NCBI GenBank assembly: GCA_004561445.1
Contig: SFVX01000001.1
Coordinates: 124,001-188,000, forward strand
DNA length: 64,000 nucleotides
Direction: 5' to 3'
DNA from: a bacterium
GTDB taxonomy: Bacteria; Patescibacteriota; Saccharimonadia; Saccharimonadales; Saccharimonadaceae
The notes under the pieces were generated by a model, which did not search any database, had not been told where the DNA came from, and worked only from the letters and a program-made list of their open reading frames with translations. Position 1 is the first letter of the stretch, and every line of letters begins with the position of its first letter. The position numbers were made by a program, and so were the translations under genes. Shown in pieces: positions 54,233 to 63,572 of the stretch.

Positions 54233-56267
54233 TGGTGGAGGCGGTGGTCATGGTAACCAATCACAGCAAAAAGCGAAGAACTTTTTGGGCGCTTGCAAAC
54301 GTCTAATTTCCGAAATTCGTGGCAAGCTTTTAGTGTTATTAATTATCTCGATCACTTTTGCAACAGCAGGTTCAATTCTTTCAATAAAAGCGCCGGATCT
54401 ACTCAGTAATTTGACAGACGAGATTACGACTGGCATCAGACCAGATACGGAAGCACTACAAGAGATTAGTACGCTAATCGCTGAGAATTATATGAGTCTA
54501 GATGCACTTTCCGCAGGCCATAAACCCGACGATATCGTTTATCGAGGTACGACTATTACGCTTGAAGACCAGCAGAAGTTTGGAGAGCTCGTAAAATCAA
54601 TTGACGTTGATGATAAGAACGACGCAAGTGCGATGTTAAAGAAGTTTGATGAACTTCCAGAATCGATCCGTTCGATCGTTGAGCCGAAGATGAATCTTGA
54701 GCGCATAAATCATTTTGTGATTCTACTTGCAGCGCTATATATTATAAGTTCATTGCTGACACTGATTGAGTCGTTAACGATGACGGAGGTAACGAATAAG
54801 TTCGCACAACAACTTCGTGGCCAAATTTCCGAAAAAATTAATCGTTTACCGCTAAAATATTTTGATCGCAACCAAACTGGCGATATTTTGTCGCGTATCA
54901 CAAATGATGTCGATATGGTCTCGAGCAGTCTTGATTCTTCACTTTCGACGATTATTGCCGACCTTGCGCTTTTGATTGGTACAGTTTTCATGATGTTTAA
55001 GACAAATACGACTTTGGCTTTGATTGCGATTGGCTCAAGCTTGCTTGGTTTTGCATTTATGTTTGCGATTCTTGCAAAATCACAAAAATATTTCGTGATG
55101 CGCCAGGCAGAACTGGGTAAATTGAATGCACATATCGAAGAGGTCTATTCTGGTCTTAATGTAGTAAAAACTTATAACGGACAAAAAGAAGTAAATCACA
55201 AATTTGATCAGCTGAACCAGAAGGTTTATGAGTCAAACCGTAAGAGTCACTTCTTGTCGGGACTAATGCGCCCTATCATGATTTTTACTGGAAACTTTGG
55301 TTATGTGGCAGTTTGTGTAGTGGGCGCAATTTTGGCCTCTGATAAAGTGATTACCTTTGGCGTAATTGTAGCCTTCATGACTTATATTCGCATGTTTAAT
55401 AATCCGCTTTCGGAAATTGCTCAAGCTGCAACTAACCTACAATCTGCAGCTGCGGCAAGCGAACGCGTATTCGAGTTCTTGGACGAGCCTGAAATGTCGG
55501 ATCAAAAAACGCTCAGCGCAAAGCTTGACCGTAATAAAGTTAAGGGCGACATTGAATTTAAGAATGTGAAGTTCGGCTACGATGACGACAAATTAATCAT
55601 TCATGATTTTAGCGCCAAAGCTAAGGCTGGACAGAAAATCGCTATTGTTGGCCCAACTGGTGCCGGCAAAACGACTATGGTAAATCTTCTGATGAAGTTT
55701 TACGAAATTAACGACGGCGAGATATTGATCGATGGCGTGCCAACGAGTACTTTGACGCGCGAAAATGTGCACGAACTATTCACGATGGTCTTGCAAGATA
55801 CCTGGATGTTTGAAGGAACTTTGCGCGAGAATATTATTTATAACCGCAAGAATGTCAGCGACAAACAACTTTATAAAATTTGCGATGAAATTGGGCTAAC
55901 ACATTTCATCAAAACATTGCCAAATGGCTTTGATACAAAAATTAGTGAAAGTGATGGAATTTCGGCGGGCCAAAAGCAGCTAATCACGATTGCGCGTGGT
56001 ATGGTAGAGGATGCACCGTTCTTAATTCTTGATGAAGCGACAAGTAACGTTGATACTCGCACCGAGGAAGCTGTCCAGGATGCGATGGATAAACTAATGG
56101 AAGGTCGCACGTCGTTTATTATTGCACACCGCCTTTCAACGATTAAAAATGCAGACCTAATTCTCGTGATGAAAGAAGGAAATATTATCGAATCTGGCAA
56201 CCATAACCAGTTGATGAAGCAAAACGGTTTTTACGCAGACCTATACAATTCGCAGTTTGCGCTATAA
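54225..56267 (+). CDS. Heterodimeric ABC exporter, catalytic subunit with extracellular insertion
   Basis: 680 aa. TM1 about 32-56, then an about 100-residue insertion (about 65-165) that would lie outside the membrane, TM2-6 to about 400, and an ATPase domain with Walker A GPTGAGKTT, Walker B FLILDEATSNVD and H-loop IIAHRLSTIKNAD all canonical; the signature is GISAGQKQ, with Ala for Gly. The altered signature faces the degenerate Walker B/H-loop of the partner, so all deviations fall in one composite site. Last gene of the operon; a terminator follows. Confidence 0.92.
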   Translation: MFNGGGGGHGNQSQQKAKNFLGACKRLISEIRGKLLVLLIISITFATAGSILSIKAPDLLSNLTDEITTGIRPDTEALQEISTLIAENYMSLDALSAGHKPDDIVYRGTTITLEDQQKFGELVKSIDVDDKNDASAMLKKFDELPESIRSIVEPKMNLERINHFVILLAALYIISSLLTLIESLTMTEVTNKFAQQLRGQISEKINRLPLKYFDRNQTGDILSRITNDVDMVSSSLDSSLSTIIADLALLIGTVFMMFKTNTTLALIAIGSSLLGFAFMFAILAKSQKYFVMRQAELGKLNAHIEEVYSGLNVVKTYNGQKEVNHKFDQLNQKVYESNRKSHFLSGLMRPIMIFTGNFGYVAVCVVGAILASDKVITFGVIVAFMTYIRMFNNPLSEIAQAATNLQSAAAASERVFEFLDEPEMSDQKTLSAKLDRNKVKGDIEFKNVKFGYDDDKLIIHDFSAKAKAGQKIAIVGPTGAGKTTMVNLLMKFYEINDGEILIDGVPTSTLTRENVHELFTMVLQDTWMFEGTLRENIIYNRKNVSDKQLYKICDEIGLTHFIKTLPNGFDTKISESDGISAGQKQLITIARGMVEDAPFLILDEATSNVDTRTEEAVQDAMDKLMEGRTSFIIAHRLSTIKNADLILVMKEGNIIESGNHNQLMKQNGFYADLYNSQFAL

Positions 56268-56274
56268 AATTAGT

Positions 56275-56309
56275 GAAAAAAGAAGGCTTTCAAAAGGTCT
56301 TCTTTTTTT
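56275..56309 (+). terminator. Terminator of the ABC exporter operon
   Basis: Imperfect stem AGAAGGCTTT / AAAGGTCTTCT followed by T7, 8 nt after the stop. Confidence 0.75.
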
Positions 56310-56350
56310 GCTTATGTTTTTATAAAAAGCGTGTATAATAAAAAGTAGAC

Positions 56351-57574
56351 ATGAAGATTTTGATGCTAGGATGGGAACTCCCACCGCACAATAGTGGCGG
56401 TCTCGGAGTAGCTTGCTTGAACTTATCAAAATCCCTAGCAAAGATGGGGGCTGATATAGATTTTGTGGTCCCATATAAATCCGACCATCACTTCGACTAC
56501 ATGAATGTCTTATCTGCGACGACTATTAATCCAAAATATATTTATGGTCGCGTGACGGCTTATGAGTCTAAGAATATCGAGAAGAAGCTCGTGCTCGAAG
56601 AAGATACTTGCAAGAGCTTTTCGATTCGCGATATGCAGCATGATTATTGCGAATTTATTGAACGTTATCTCATGCACTACAAGCCAGACATTGTACATGC
56701 ACACGATTGGCTAACGTACGAGGCTGGCATTCTAGCCAAGAAGAACTACGGGATTCCGCTAGTTGCACACGTTCATGCGACCGAGTTTGATCGTGGCGGC
56801 GCAAATGGCGGTAGTCCACTAATTCATCAGATTGAGTATCAGGGCTTGCTGTGGGCGGATAAAATCATCGCCGTCAGTCAAGCGACGAAAGATATTATTG
56901 TTGAGCGCTACGGAATTCCAGCTGATAAAATCGACGTAGCATACAATGGCTTCACTACGCCGAGCGACGACTATCATTACGATGGCTCGAGCTATCAGTA
57001 CCTTGAGAGCCTAAAATCTAAAGGTTACACAGTTGTTTCGACAGTCGGACGCTTTACTTTACAGAAAGGTCTCTTCCATTTGATGCGCGCTGCAGCTCGC
57101 GCGATTAGCTTACATCCAAAATTCGTATTCTTGTTTGCTGGTGACGGCGAGCAAAAAGATGAACTCATGCGTATGTCGGCAGAGCTTGGTATTTCACAGA
57201 ACGTCATCTTTACTGGCTTCATCCGCGGTAAACAATTGCGCGATATATATAGTATTTCAGATATTTTCGTAATGTCTTCAGTGTCTGAACCATTTGGACT
57301 AACTGCACTCGAGGCCGCACATCACGGTAATGCATTGATTATTACTAAACAATCTGGCGTAGGCGAAGTTTTAAGCTCCATTGTGCGTTATGATTTTTGG
57401 GACGAAGACAAGCTCGCAGGAGCACTTGTAAATATCGCTGAAAGCCCAGCTCTCGAAAGTACTCTACAAGACGGAATACGGCACGAATACACGCGCATCT
57501 CTTGGGATGATGTTGCAGAAAAGTGCATGCAAGTGTATGATGAAGTAGAGAAACATAAGAGAAATAGGTTTTAG
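56351..57574 (+). CDS. Glycosyltransferase (glycogen-synthase-like, GT-B fold)
   Basis: 407 aa. N-terminal MLGWELPPHNSGGLGVACL matches the ADP/UDP-glucose loop of glycogen synthase-like GT4/GT5 enzymes; HAHDWLTYEAGILAKK, TVGRFTLQKGLFHLMRAA and the C-terminal nucleotide-sugar motif SVSEPFGLTALEAAHHGNA are present. It probably extends an alpha-glucan. The GH57 gene follows 13 bp downstream, a pairing used for glycogen metabolism in several prokaryotes. -10 TATAAT (56334-56339) is 11 nt before the ATG and no SD is seen. Confidence 0.88.
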   Translation: MKILMLGWELPPHNSGGLGVACLNLSKSLAKMGADIDFVVPYKSDHHFDYMNVLSATTINPKYIYGRVTAYESKNIEKKLVLEEDTCKSFSIRDMQHDYCEFIERYLMHYKPDIVHAHDWLTYEAGILAKKNYGIPLVAHVHATEFDRGGANGGSPLIHQIEYQGLLWADKIIAVSQATKDIIVERYGIPADKIDVAYNGFTTPSDDYHYDGSSYQYLESLKSKGYTVVSTVGRFTLQKGLFHLMRAAARAISLHPKFVFLFAGDGEQKDELMRMSAELGISQNVIFTGFIRGKQLRDIYSISDIFVMSSVSEPFGLTALEAAHHGNALIITKQSGVGEVLSSIVRYDFWDEDKLAGALVNIAESPALESTLQDGIRHEYTRISWDDVAEKCMQVYDEVEKHKRNRF

Positions 57575-57587
57575 GTAGGTAATACTA

Positions 57588-58808
57588 ATGCGATCAATCG
57601 TCTTATACATGCATATGCATCAGCCATATCGTGTAAAGAACTACAATATTTTCTCCGTTGGTCATGATCATGACTACTGGACCGAGAAAGATTGGTATTC
57701 GGGAACGAATAACAAGCGTATTTTTGAGAAGGTCGCAAAGAAATCCTATATCCCGATGCTTGCAAAACTGGGCAAGTGCCTTGAAGAATATCCAAAGTTT
57801 CGCTTCTCTCTTTCTTTGACTGGCGATTTTGTTGAGCAAGCTCAAGCATGGGCACCAGAAGTCATTGAAGCTTTGCAGAAATTAGTCGCAACGGGTCGCG
57901 TCGAGATCGCCGCCGAGACTTATTATCATTCTTTGGCTTTTTTCTATGACCGCGAGGAGTTTGAGGCGCAGGTCGAAAAACATCGCGAAATGGTGCGCGA
58001 ACTATTTGGCGTGACGCCAGCAGTTTTTCGTAATACCGAGCTTGCATACAATAACGACCTTGCAAAGTGGTGCGACGAGCACGGCTACAAGGGCGTAATA
58101 GCTGAAGGTTGGGATAAGGTTCTCGAAGGTCGCACACCAAATGCAATTTATCGTCCAGAAGATTGCAAATATACTAAGTTGCTCTGCAAAAACTATCATT
58201 TATCCGACGATATTGCATTTCGTTTTGCCGACAAAACTTGGAGTGAATGGCCGCTAACTGCCGATAAATATCTTAGCTGGCTCGAGAAAGACGCGAATGA
58301 AGGTCCAATTATTAACTTATTCATGGATTTCGAGACTTTTGGCGAGAATATTTGGGAAGATACGGGCATCTTTGACTTCTTTGAAGAAGTTGTGCGTAAA
58401 TGGTGCGCCGAGGATAATCGCGACTTTATGACGCTCTCCGAAGCCTGTGACGGCTTCGTGCCAGCCGGAACGGTGTCAATGCCATGGACAGTGACTTGGG
58501 CAGATGAGGCGCGCGACTTGTCAGCTTGGCTTGGCAACTCAATGCAGCACGAAGCGATGAAAAACCTGTATGATTTGCGCGAAGACGTACTTGCAACCAA
58601 AGATAAAGCCCTGATTGCCGATTGGCGACGCTTATCGACAAGTGATCATCCATATTATATGAGCACAAAATATCTAAACGACGGTAGTGTGCACGGTTAC
58701 TTCTCGCCTTATGATTCGCCATTTGATGCATTTCTCTATTACATGAATGTCCTGCGCGATATTCGCGAGCGAGTTGAAGAACATCAAACGCTAAAATCCG
58801 AAGAATAA
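57588..58808 (+). CDS. Glycoside hydrolase family 57 (alpha-amylase / glucanotransferase type)
   Basis: 406 aa, cytoplasmic. GH57 conserved regions: start YMHMHQPYRVK (region I), AAETYYHSLAF (region II), AVFRNTELAYNND with the probable nucleophile Glu (region III), and INLFMDFETFGEN with the probable acid Asp (region IV). Members are alpha-amylases, 4-alpha-glucanotransferases or branching enzymes; the short length without a C-terminal domain favours an amylase or transferase. It is co-transcribed with the glycosyltransferase and ends at a bidirectional terminator. Confidence 0.88.
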   Translation: MRSIVLYMHMHQPYRVKNYNIFSVGHDHDYWTEKDWYSGTNNKRIFEKVAKKSYIPMLAKLGKCLEEYPKFRFSLSLTGDFVEQAQAWAPEVIEALQKLVATGRVEIAAETYYHSLAFFYDREEFEAQVEKHREMVRELFGVTPAVFRNTELAYNNDLAKWCDEHGYKGVIAEGWDKVLEGRTPNAIYRPEDCKYTKLLCKNYHLSDDIAFRFADKTWSEWPLTADKYLSWLEKDANEGPIINLFMDFETFGENIWEDTGIFDFFEEVVRKWCAEDNRDFMTLSEACDGFVPAGTVSMPWTVTWADEARDLSAWLGNSMQHEAMKNLYDLREDVLATKDKALIADWRRLSTSDHPYYMSTKYLNDGSVHGYFSPYDSPFDAFLYYMNVLRDIRERVEEHQTLKSEE

Positions 58809-58838
58809 AAAATCCCCGGCTTATTCCGGGGATTTTTA
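58808..58838. terminator. Bidirectional terminator between GH57 and pta
   Basis: Stem AAAATCCCCGG / CCGGGGATTTT with a 6-nt loop; convergent stops at 58808 (+) and 58845 (-). Confidence 0.88.
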
Positions 58839-58844
58839 TGGCTT

Positions 58845-59618
58845 TTATTTTGCGAGTTTAACGAGACATTCGGTCGTGAATTCGATATCTTCAACCGTAG
58901 AGCCACGCGAAAGATCGGAAACTGGCGCCTTGAAGCCGAGTAAGATTGGACCGGCGAGCTTAGCTCCAGCGAATTGCTCAAGAGATTTATAAAGAATATT
59001 GCCAGAGTTGATGTCTGGCGTAATTAAGACATTGGCGCAGCCTGCAACCTGAGAGTCTGCTGGTGCCTTTTTAGCAGCAATGCGAGGGTTTACGGCAGCA
59101 TCAAGTTGCATTTCGCCGTCGACAAGTATTTCTGGGCGACGCTCATGTACGAGCTCGATAGTTTCCCTAATTTTATCCATGGATGGATCTTTACCGCCAG
59201 AGCCGAAGGTCGAAAACGAAAGCATAGCAATTCTTGGAGTTTCGGCGAGAATTTTCGTAGCAGCATCGTGGGCGAGCATGACAATATCGGCAAGTTGTTC
59301 GACGGTGGGATTCTTGCAAGTCGCGCCATCAGAAACAATATAACGACGACCGTCTTTGAAGTCGCAAACGAAAAGGCTACTGAAAGTTTTAGCGCCTTCT
59401 GGCACGCCAATATGGTCGCGACAAGCAAGAATAACATCACGCGAAGAATAATCTACGCCCGCTACCATAGCGTCGTATTCGCCAGTTTTTACTTTTTCGG
59501 CAGCCTGCTCGACCGACATCTCTTCAGCGATAGCTTCGCAAATATTTTTGGCGTTGAGATTTTTGACAACTTCCTGAATGTATTCATTTGAAGCTTCTGG
59601 GAAAATAATTTTTGGCAT
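58845..59618 (-). CDS. pta: Phosphate acetyltransferase, short form
   Basis: 257 aa; interconverts acetyl-CoA and acetyl phosphate. N-terminal IIFPEASNEYIQEVV, MVAGVDYSSRDVILACRD, RYIVSDGATCKNPTVEQLADI, MLSFSTFGSGGKD, DGEMQLDAAVNP and a C-terminal ANVLITPDINSGNILYKSL are standard PTA_PTB motifs. Typical Pta domains have about 320-330 residues; about 70 are missing from the N-terminal subdomain between VVKNLNAK and EQAAEKV. The catalytic parts remain. Last gene of the sbcB-acyltransferase operon, with an SD (AAAGGAG). Together with AckA it links acetyl-CoA to ATP formation. Confidence 0.92.
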   Translation of the reverse strand: MPKIIFPEASNEYIQEVVKNLNAKNICEAIAEEMSVEQAAEKVKTGEYDAMVAGVDYSSRDVILACRDHIGVPEGAKTFSSLFVCDFKDGRRYIVSDGATCKNPTVEQLADIVMLAHDAATKILAETPRIAMLSFSTFGSGGKDPSMDKIRETIELVHERRPEILVDGEMQLDAAVNPRIAAKKAPADSQVAGCANVLITPDINSGNILYKSLEQFAGAKLAGPILLGFKAPVSDLSRGSTVEDIEFTTECLVKLAK

Positions 59619-59620
59619 GT

Positions 59621-60313
59621 TTACTCCTTTAACTTTTTAATTTCAGCTTTGAGCTCAGTTGAGTCGACTTTGATTTCTGGAACTTCGGGAACTCCGAGCG
59701 ATGCGACGGCCGAAAGGCGAATCTGAAGCGCATTGTAGCTACTTTTATAACAGACATCAACGCAATCGGCAGATTTCTGGGCAATGTCGGAGATCTCGGC
59801 GGTGATTTTTTGAAGATTTTCGCGAAGATTGTCCTCTAATGGTAGCTGCTCGTTGGAAATGATTTTATTATAGTCGGCATACATAGCTTGAAGCTTCTGG
59901 AGACAATCTTTGGCGTTTTCTGGAGTAATTTTTGGCGGAAGCTCTTTACGCCTTGCCTGCAAGGTTTGATACGCTTCTTGAAGCGCAAGATTTGTACTTA
60001 TGCTTTCTTTTTGCTCTGCTAGTGCATTAGAATATGTTTTCGCTAGCTCTGCGAGGTGCTGGGTCTCGGAGTAGTTAGCGAGTTCGCTAGTAGATGCGGA
60101 GAATTTTTGATAATTATCGTCATAAAGGCTTTGATTGCCGGTATTAATTGCTGACTCGAGCGCAATTAATTCGCTTTCTAGCTCTTCGACGGAAGCGACG
60201 AGCTTCGCATGTTGTTTTTGATGCGCGGCATTCACGAGCATACACGCCTCAAAAATGACAAATGCAAGGACAATTATTATAATTACGGCAATTTTACTGC
60301 ACTTCTTTTTCAT
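59621..60313 (-). CDS. Membrane-anchored coiled-coil protein, unknown function
   Basis: 230 aa. Lys-rich start, one TM helix (about 7-29), then an extracellular, almost wholly helical region (about 32-195) with coiled-coil character. No domain recognised. It overlaps the acyltransferase gene by 4 bp (ATGA) and ends 2 nt before pta, so it is translated from the same mRNA; it may stabilise or position the membrane acyltransferase. Confidence 0.75.
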   Translation of the reverse strand: MKKKCSKIAVIIIIVLAFVIFEACMLVNAAHQKQHAKLVASVEELESELIALESAINTGNQSLYDDNYQKFSASTSELANYSETQHLAELAKTYSNALAEQKESISTNLALQEAYQTLQARRKELPPKITPENAKDCLQKLQAMYADYNKIISNEQLPLEDNLRENLQKITAEISDIAQKSADCVDVCYKSSYNALQIRLSAVASLGVPEVPEIKVDSTELKAEIKKLKE

Positions 60314-62148
60314 TGAATCTCCTTTATTTTGTTGGCGATTAGATTTGCGTAAGTTTCGCGCCCAGCGAAATCAAGGTGAATACGGTCATTATACAATAAT
60401 GAACTGTCACGGATAGCGATAGAATACCAGTCGACGAGCCAAACATTAGAATGAGCATCGGCGTAGTTTTTCATGGTAGCGTTTTGCGTCTCGCGAGGTT
60501 GAGTTGGACCTGCGTAGGCTGTAACCAAAATAAATTTATGATTTGGACCAGCGGCACTCATGATGTTATCTAGCATTACTGGTGTAATATTGCGATAATT
60601 GGTTGCGAGTGCAATCACAATGATCTCAGGTAATAGCCCACGCGAGCGAATATCTGAGATTATACTAGTAGCCTTTTCGATGCCACGCGATTCCATAGCG
60701 TCAACATAAGAGTGCGGAATTTTTGCTTCAAGATTATTTTTAGCGCCAAGCATCACTGAGTCACCAATCAGTAAAACTTTTGTATCCGCAGTTACCGTGG
60801 CGGTCGATTGCGGCGGAATAACCGGGGTATAGGCTGGCGCTGCGGTTTCAGCAACAGTAAGCGCAGTGCCGACAATAGTCGTAGCGTCCGAAACAAAATT
60901 ACCTAGATTGAAGGTTTGAATTTTGCTTTGCTCTGCTTCGGTTTTTTGGCCGGCGAGCTGCTTTGCGATATTTGACTCTGCCGGCACGGTCGAGACACGA
61001 ATTACGCCGCCTAAGACTACTACAATTGCTAATACCGCATAGATTCCGATGGCCATTTTCTGCTTCTGCTCAAGACAATGCTTTCTGTATAAAATAGCGA
61101 TTTTTTTGACGTCGCGAATAAGAAAGTCGCAAAGCCAAGTAAAGACAATGCTGCCAAGAAGCGCAACGCTAGGACAAAGCCATACCGGCGCATCTACGGG
61201 AAGAATATAGCCTGCAAGCAAGAAAAGTGGATAATGAAAGAGATAAATGCCATAAGTTTTGCCGCCTAAATACTCTGCAAGGCGCACGGTGCGACCATGC
61301 CTCTTGTTACCCTGTATTTGCAGCACGTAATAGATGAGGATAGCCGAAAGAATAGCAGCGAGTGGAAGGACAAGATAAAAAGTGAGCGGGCTTGTATAGT
61401 TTATATTGCGTGCCAAAATTGCGAAAGTTACGAAAATCGTAATTATTTCGGCGATAGGAAGCGCTTTCTTGCGAAGCTTTTTGATGGGGTGAAGTCGATT
61501 CACGATGCCGAGCGATGCGCCAAAACAGAAAGCCGCCACATGCGTATCGAGCGCAAAATAAGCACGATCGACGGCGTTGAATAATCCACCATAAATAGCC
61601 ATAAGCACGACAGATAGTGCACCAAGCGTAGCAAAAATAACCGCAGCAAGCTTCATTCCGTCGCGTCTTTTTGTGCGCAAATTCACGATAAGCTTCAGAA
61701 TTAGAGGCATAATGAGGTAAATCTGCATTTCGAGCGCCAAAAACCAAGTGTGACGAAAAAGATTAGGCGAAATGAAGTTTTCATAGCCGCCATTAGATGC
61801 TAACTCAAAGATATTAGTCGAAAAAGTCAAAGCCGCAAGCGTGCGAGGTCCGAGTCCCGCCAAAACATCAGAATCTACAAGTAGTGATAAGGCCAGCACG
61901 ATGCTAACCAGTAATAATAGAGGCGGAAATAGTCGCGCAAAACGGTTCTTAATGAAGGCGCGATACGAAATTTTGCCGGTCCCAAGATACTCTTTAGCAA
62001 GACCTGAGACTATTAAGAAGCCAGAAATCGCAAAAAAGATCTCTACCGCAATAAATCCACCAGGCAAGAAACTGCCAAAAAAGTGATAAATCACGATTAG
62101 AAGCATCGCGAAGAGGCGAAGCGAATTAAGGCCAACTATCCACTGCAT
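60310..62148 (-). CDS. Acyltransferase-3 (OafA-type) membrane protein with C-terminal SGNH domain
   Basis: 612 aa. Ten or so TM helices (about 1-370) with acyltransferase-3 motifs: GLNSLRLFAMLLIVIYHFFG (catalytic-type His), FFAISGFLIVSGLA and RLFPPLLLL. An extracellular SGNH-hydrolase domain (about 445-612) follows, with Ser in LLIGDSVMLGAKN and the Asp/His pair in YNDRIHLDFAGRETY. Such fusions O-acetylate cell-wall or surface polysaccharides, the acetyl group crossing the membrane to the SGNH domain. Sitting in one operon with pta suggests a shared acetyl supply, but this is an inference. Confidence 0.9.
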   Translation of the reverse strand: MQWIVGLNSLRLFAMLLIVIYHFFGSFLPGGFIAVEIFFAISGFLIVSGLAKEYLGTGKISYRAFIKNRFARLFPPLLLLVSIVLALSLLVDSDVLAGLGPRTLAALTFSTNIFELASNGGYENFISPNLFRHTWFLALEMQIYLIMPLILKLIVNLRTKRRDGMKLAAVIFATLGALSVVLMAIYGGLFNAVDRAYFALDTHVAAFCFGASLGIVNRLHPIKKLRKKALPIAEIITIFVTFAILARNINYTSPLTFYLVLPLAAILSAILIYYVLQIQGNKRHGRTVRLAEYLGGKTYGIYLFHYPLFLLAGYILPVDAPVWLCPSVALLGSIVFTWLCDFLIRDVKKIAILYRKHCLEQKQKMAIGIYAVLAIVVVLGGVIRVSTVPAESNIAKQLAGQKTEAEQSKIQTFNLGNFVSDATTIVGTALTVAETAAPAYTPVIPPQSTATVTADTKVLLIGDSVMLGAKNNLEAKIPHSYVDAMESRGIEKATSIISDIRSRGLLPEIIVIALATNYRNITPVMLDNIMSAAGPNHKFILVTAYAGPTQPRETQNATMKNYADAHSNVWLVDWYSIAIRDSSLLYNDRIHLDFAGRETYANLIANKIKEIQ

Positions 62149-62155
62149 GAGAGAC

Positions 62156-63520
62156 CTAGTATGGCATTAGTGATTCGTACCAAAGTTGTAACTCCTGCAG
62201 AAGATAAGGATCTTTGCCGGCAGCGGCAAGCTCTTGAATGTCTTTGATATAATCGTTGGCTCGGTTTTTGATGCGCTCAAGGCGATAGGCTTCCCACTTA
62301 GTTTGCTCAGCTTCGTCAAGAATGCCATCGAAATTGCGAGCTTTGTAGTGAACTAGCAAATCATCAAGACGCGGATCATGGAATTCGGGGTGAAAATTAG
62401 CGAGATCTTGACGCTTGGCGGCGCGCACAGTAGCGCAAGTATTACGATCGGGTTGGTCGAGAAAACCGTCGTAGAGCGCCGATTCGGGGTCGGCAGCTGG
62501 CGCAAACTCCGGCTTTTCCTCATTTACAGAGCGCATGCATTCGATAAAATCTGGATGTCTTAAAAGGCACTCAAGGTTTTGATAGACTTTATTTTTATCG
62601 AGACCAATTCTACCCCAAGTATTATTCTGCTCGAGAACGCCAAGTGGCGCGAGCGCTGGACAGTGATTATATTTTAACTCTTTGACGACTTTGTAATAAG
62701 TATCAGTAATATCATCTTTATGCTCAGCCAGAAATTCATCGAGATTGTAGCGCAAATCAAAGACTAAAACATTACCGTTCTTGGCCGGCGCAATTGGAAA
62801 AACGACGGAAGTTTTTTGATGCTCGGAAGAATAGCGACCACAAGTATAGACAACTGGTGCTGGTTTCTCGAGATTCACTAGGCGCTGGACGGCCTTTTTG
62901 TCACGAAGCTCAAATAGATAGTTATAGAGTTTTGGCTGCTTTTCTTTGATGAGGCGCGTAACATCAATAAGCGCATTCACATCCGACAAGGCGTCGTGAG
63001 CAGATTCGTGCGAGATGCCGTTTTGTTTGGTCATAAGTTCGAGGCGGTTGGTTGCATGCCCATCCTCAGTAACCGGCCAATTAATTCCCTCTGGACGCAA
63101 AGCGCGCGTCATGCGCACGACATCGAGCAAGTCCCAACGACTACGACCATCGCGCCACTGCCATTCATAAGGATCGTAGAAATTACGCCAGAAAGTATGA
63201 CGCATAAACTCATCATCGAAGCGTACGGAATTATAACCGGTCGCGATCGTACCTGGCGTAAAAATCTCACGACTAACATATTTACAAAATTCCGCCTCGG
63301 TAAGCCCATCGGCAAGCGTGGACTGAGGTGTGATTTTTGTAACCATGATAGCTTGTGGGCTTGGAAGCGTATCTTCGCCAAGCTTGACGAGTAAATTGAC
63401 TGGATCGCCAATCGGATTAAGATCCATATCGGTGCGCTGGCCCGCAAATTGCATTAAACGATCAGCGCGTGGGTCGAGGCCAGAAGTTTCAAGATCATAG
63501 AAGAAAAATGACTGCTCCAT
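62156..63520 (-). CDS. sbcB: Exodeoxyribonuclease I (SbcB type)
   Basis: 454 aa; a 3'-5' single-strand DNA exonuclease. DEDDh exonuclease domain: FFYDLETSGLDPRADRLMQF, GYNSVRFDDEFMRHTFW, and ESAHDALSDVNALIDV; then the ExoI SH3-like and C-terminal helical domains with ALAPLGVLEQNNTWGRI. The length is close to the E. coli enzyme (475 aa). -10 TAAGAT (63527-63532) in TTATGCTAAGAT is six bases before the ATG (leaderless). First gene of the operon with the acyltransferase, coiled-coil protein and pta. Confidence 0.93.
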   Translation of the reverse strand: MEQSFFFYDLETSGLDPRADRLMQFAGQRTDMDLNPIGDPVNLLVKLGEDTLPSPQAIMVTKITPQSTLADGLTEAEFCKYVSREIFTPGTIATGYNSVRFDDEFMRHTFWRNFYDPYEWQWRDGRSRWDLLDVVRMTRALRPEGINWPVTEDGHATNRLELMTKQNGISHESAHDALSDVNALIDVTRLIKEKQPKLYNYLFELRDKKAVQRLVNLEKPAPVVYTCGRYSSEHQKTSVVFPIAPAKNGNVLVFDLRYNLDEFLAEHKDDITDTYYKVVKELKYNHCPALAPLGVLEQNNTWGRIGLDKNKVYQNLECLLRHPDFIECMRSVNEEKPEFAPAADPESALYDGFLDQPDRNTCATVRAAKRQDLANFHPEFHDPRLDDLLVHYKARNFDGILDEAEQTKWEAYRLERIKNRANDYIKDIQELAAAGKDPYLLQELQLWYESLMPY

Positions 63521-63544
63521 ACTCTTATCTTAGCATAAGATAAG

Positions 63545-63572
63545 GAAAAAGAGCCGATCAGCGACCGGCTCT
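63545..63572 (-). terminator. Terminator of the membrane protein gene at the window end
   Basis: Minus strand: stem GAGCCG / CGGCTC followed by T5; the stop codon (63558) lies inside the hairpin. Confidence 0.75.
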
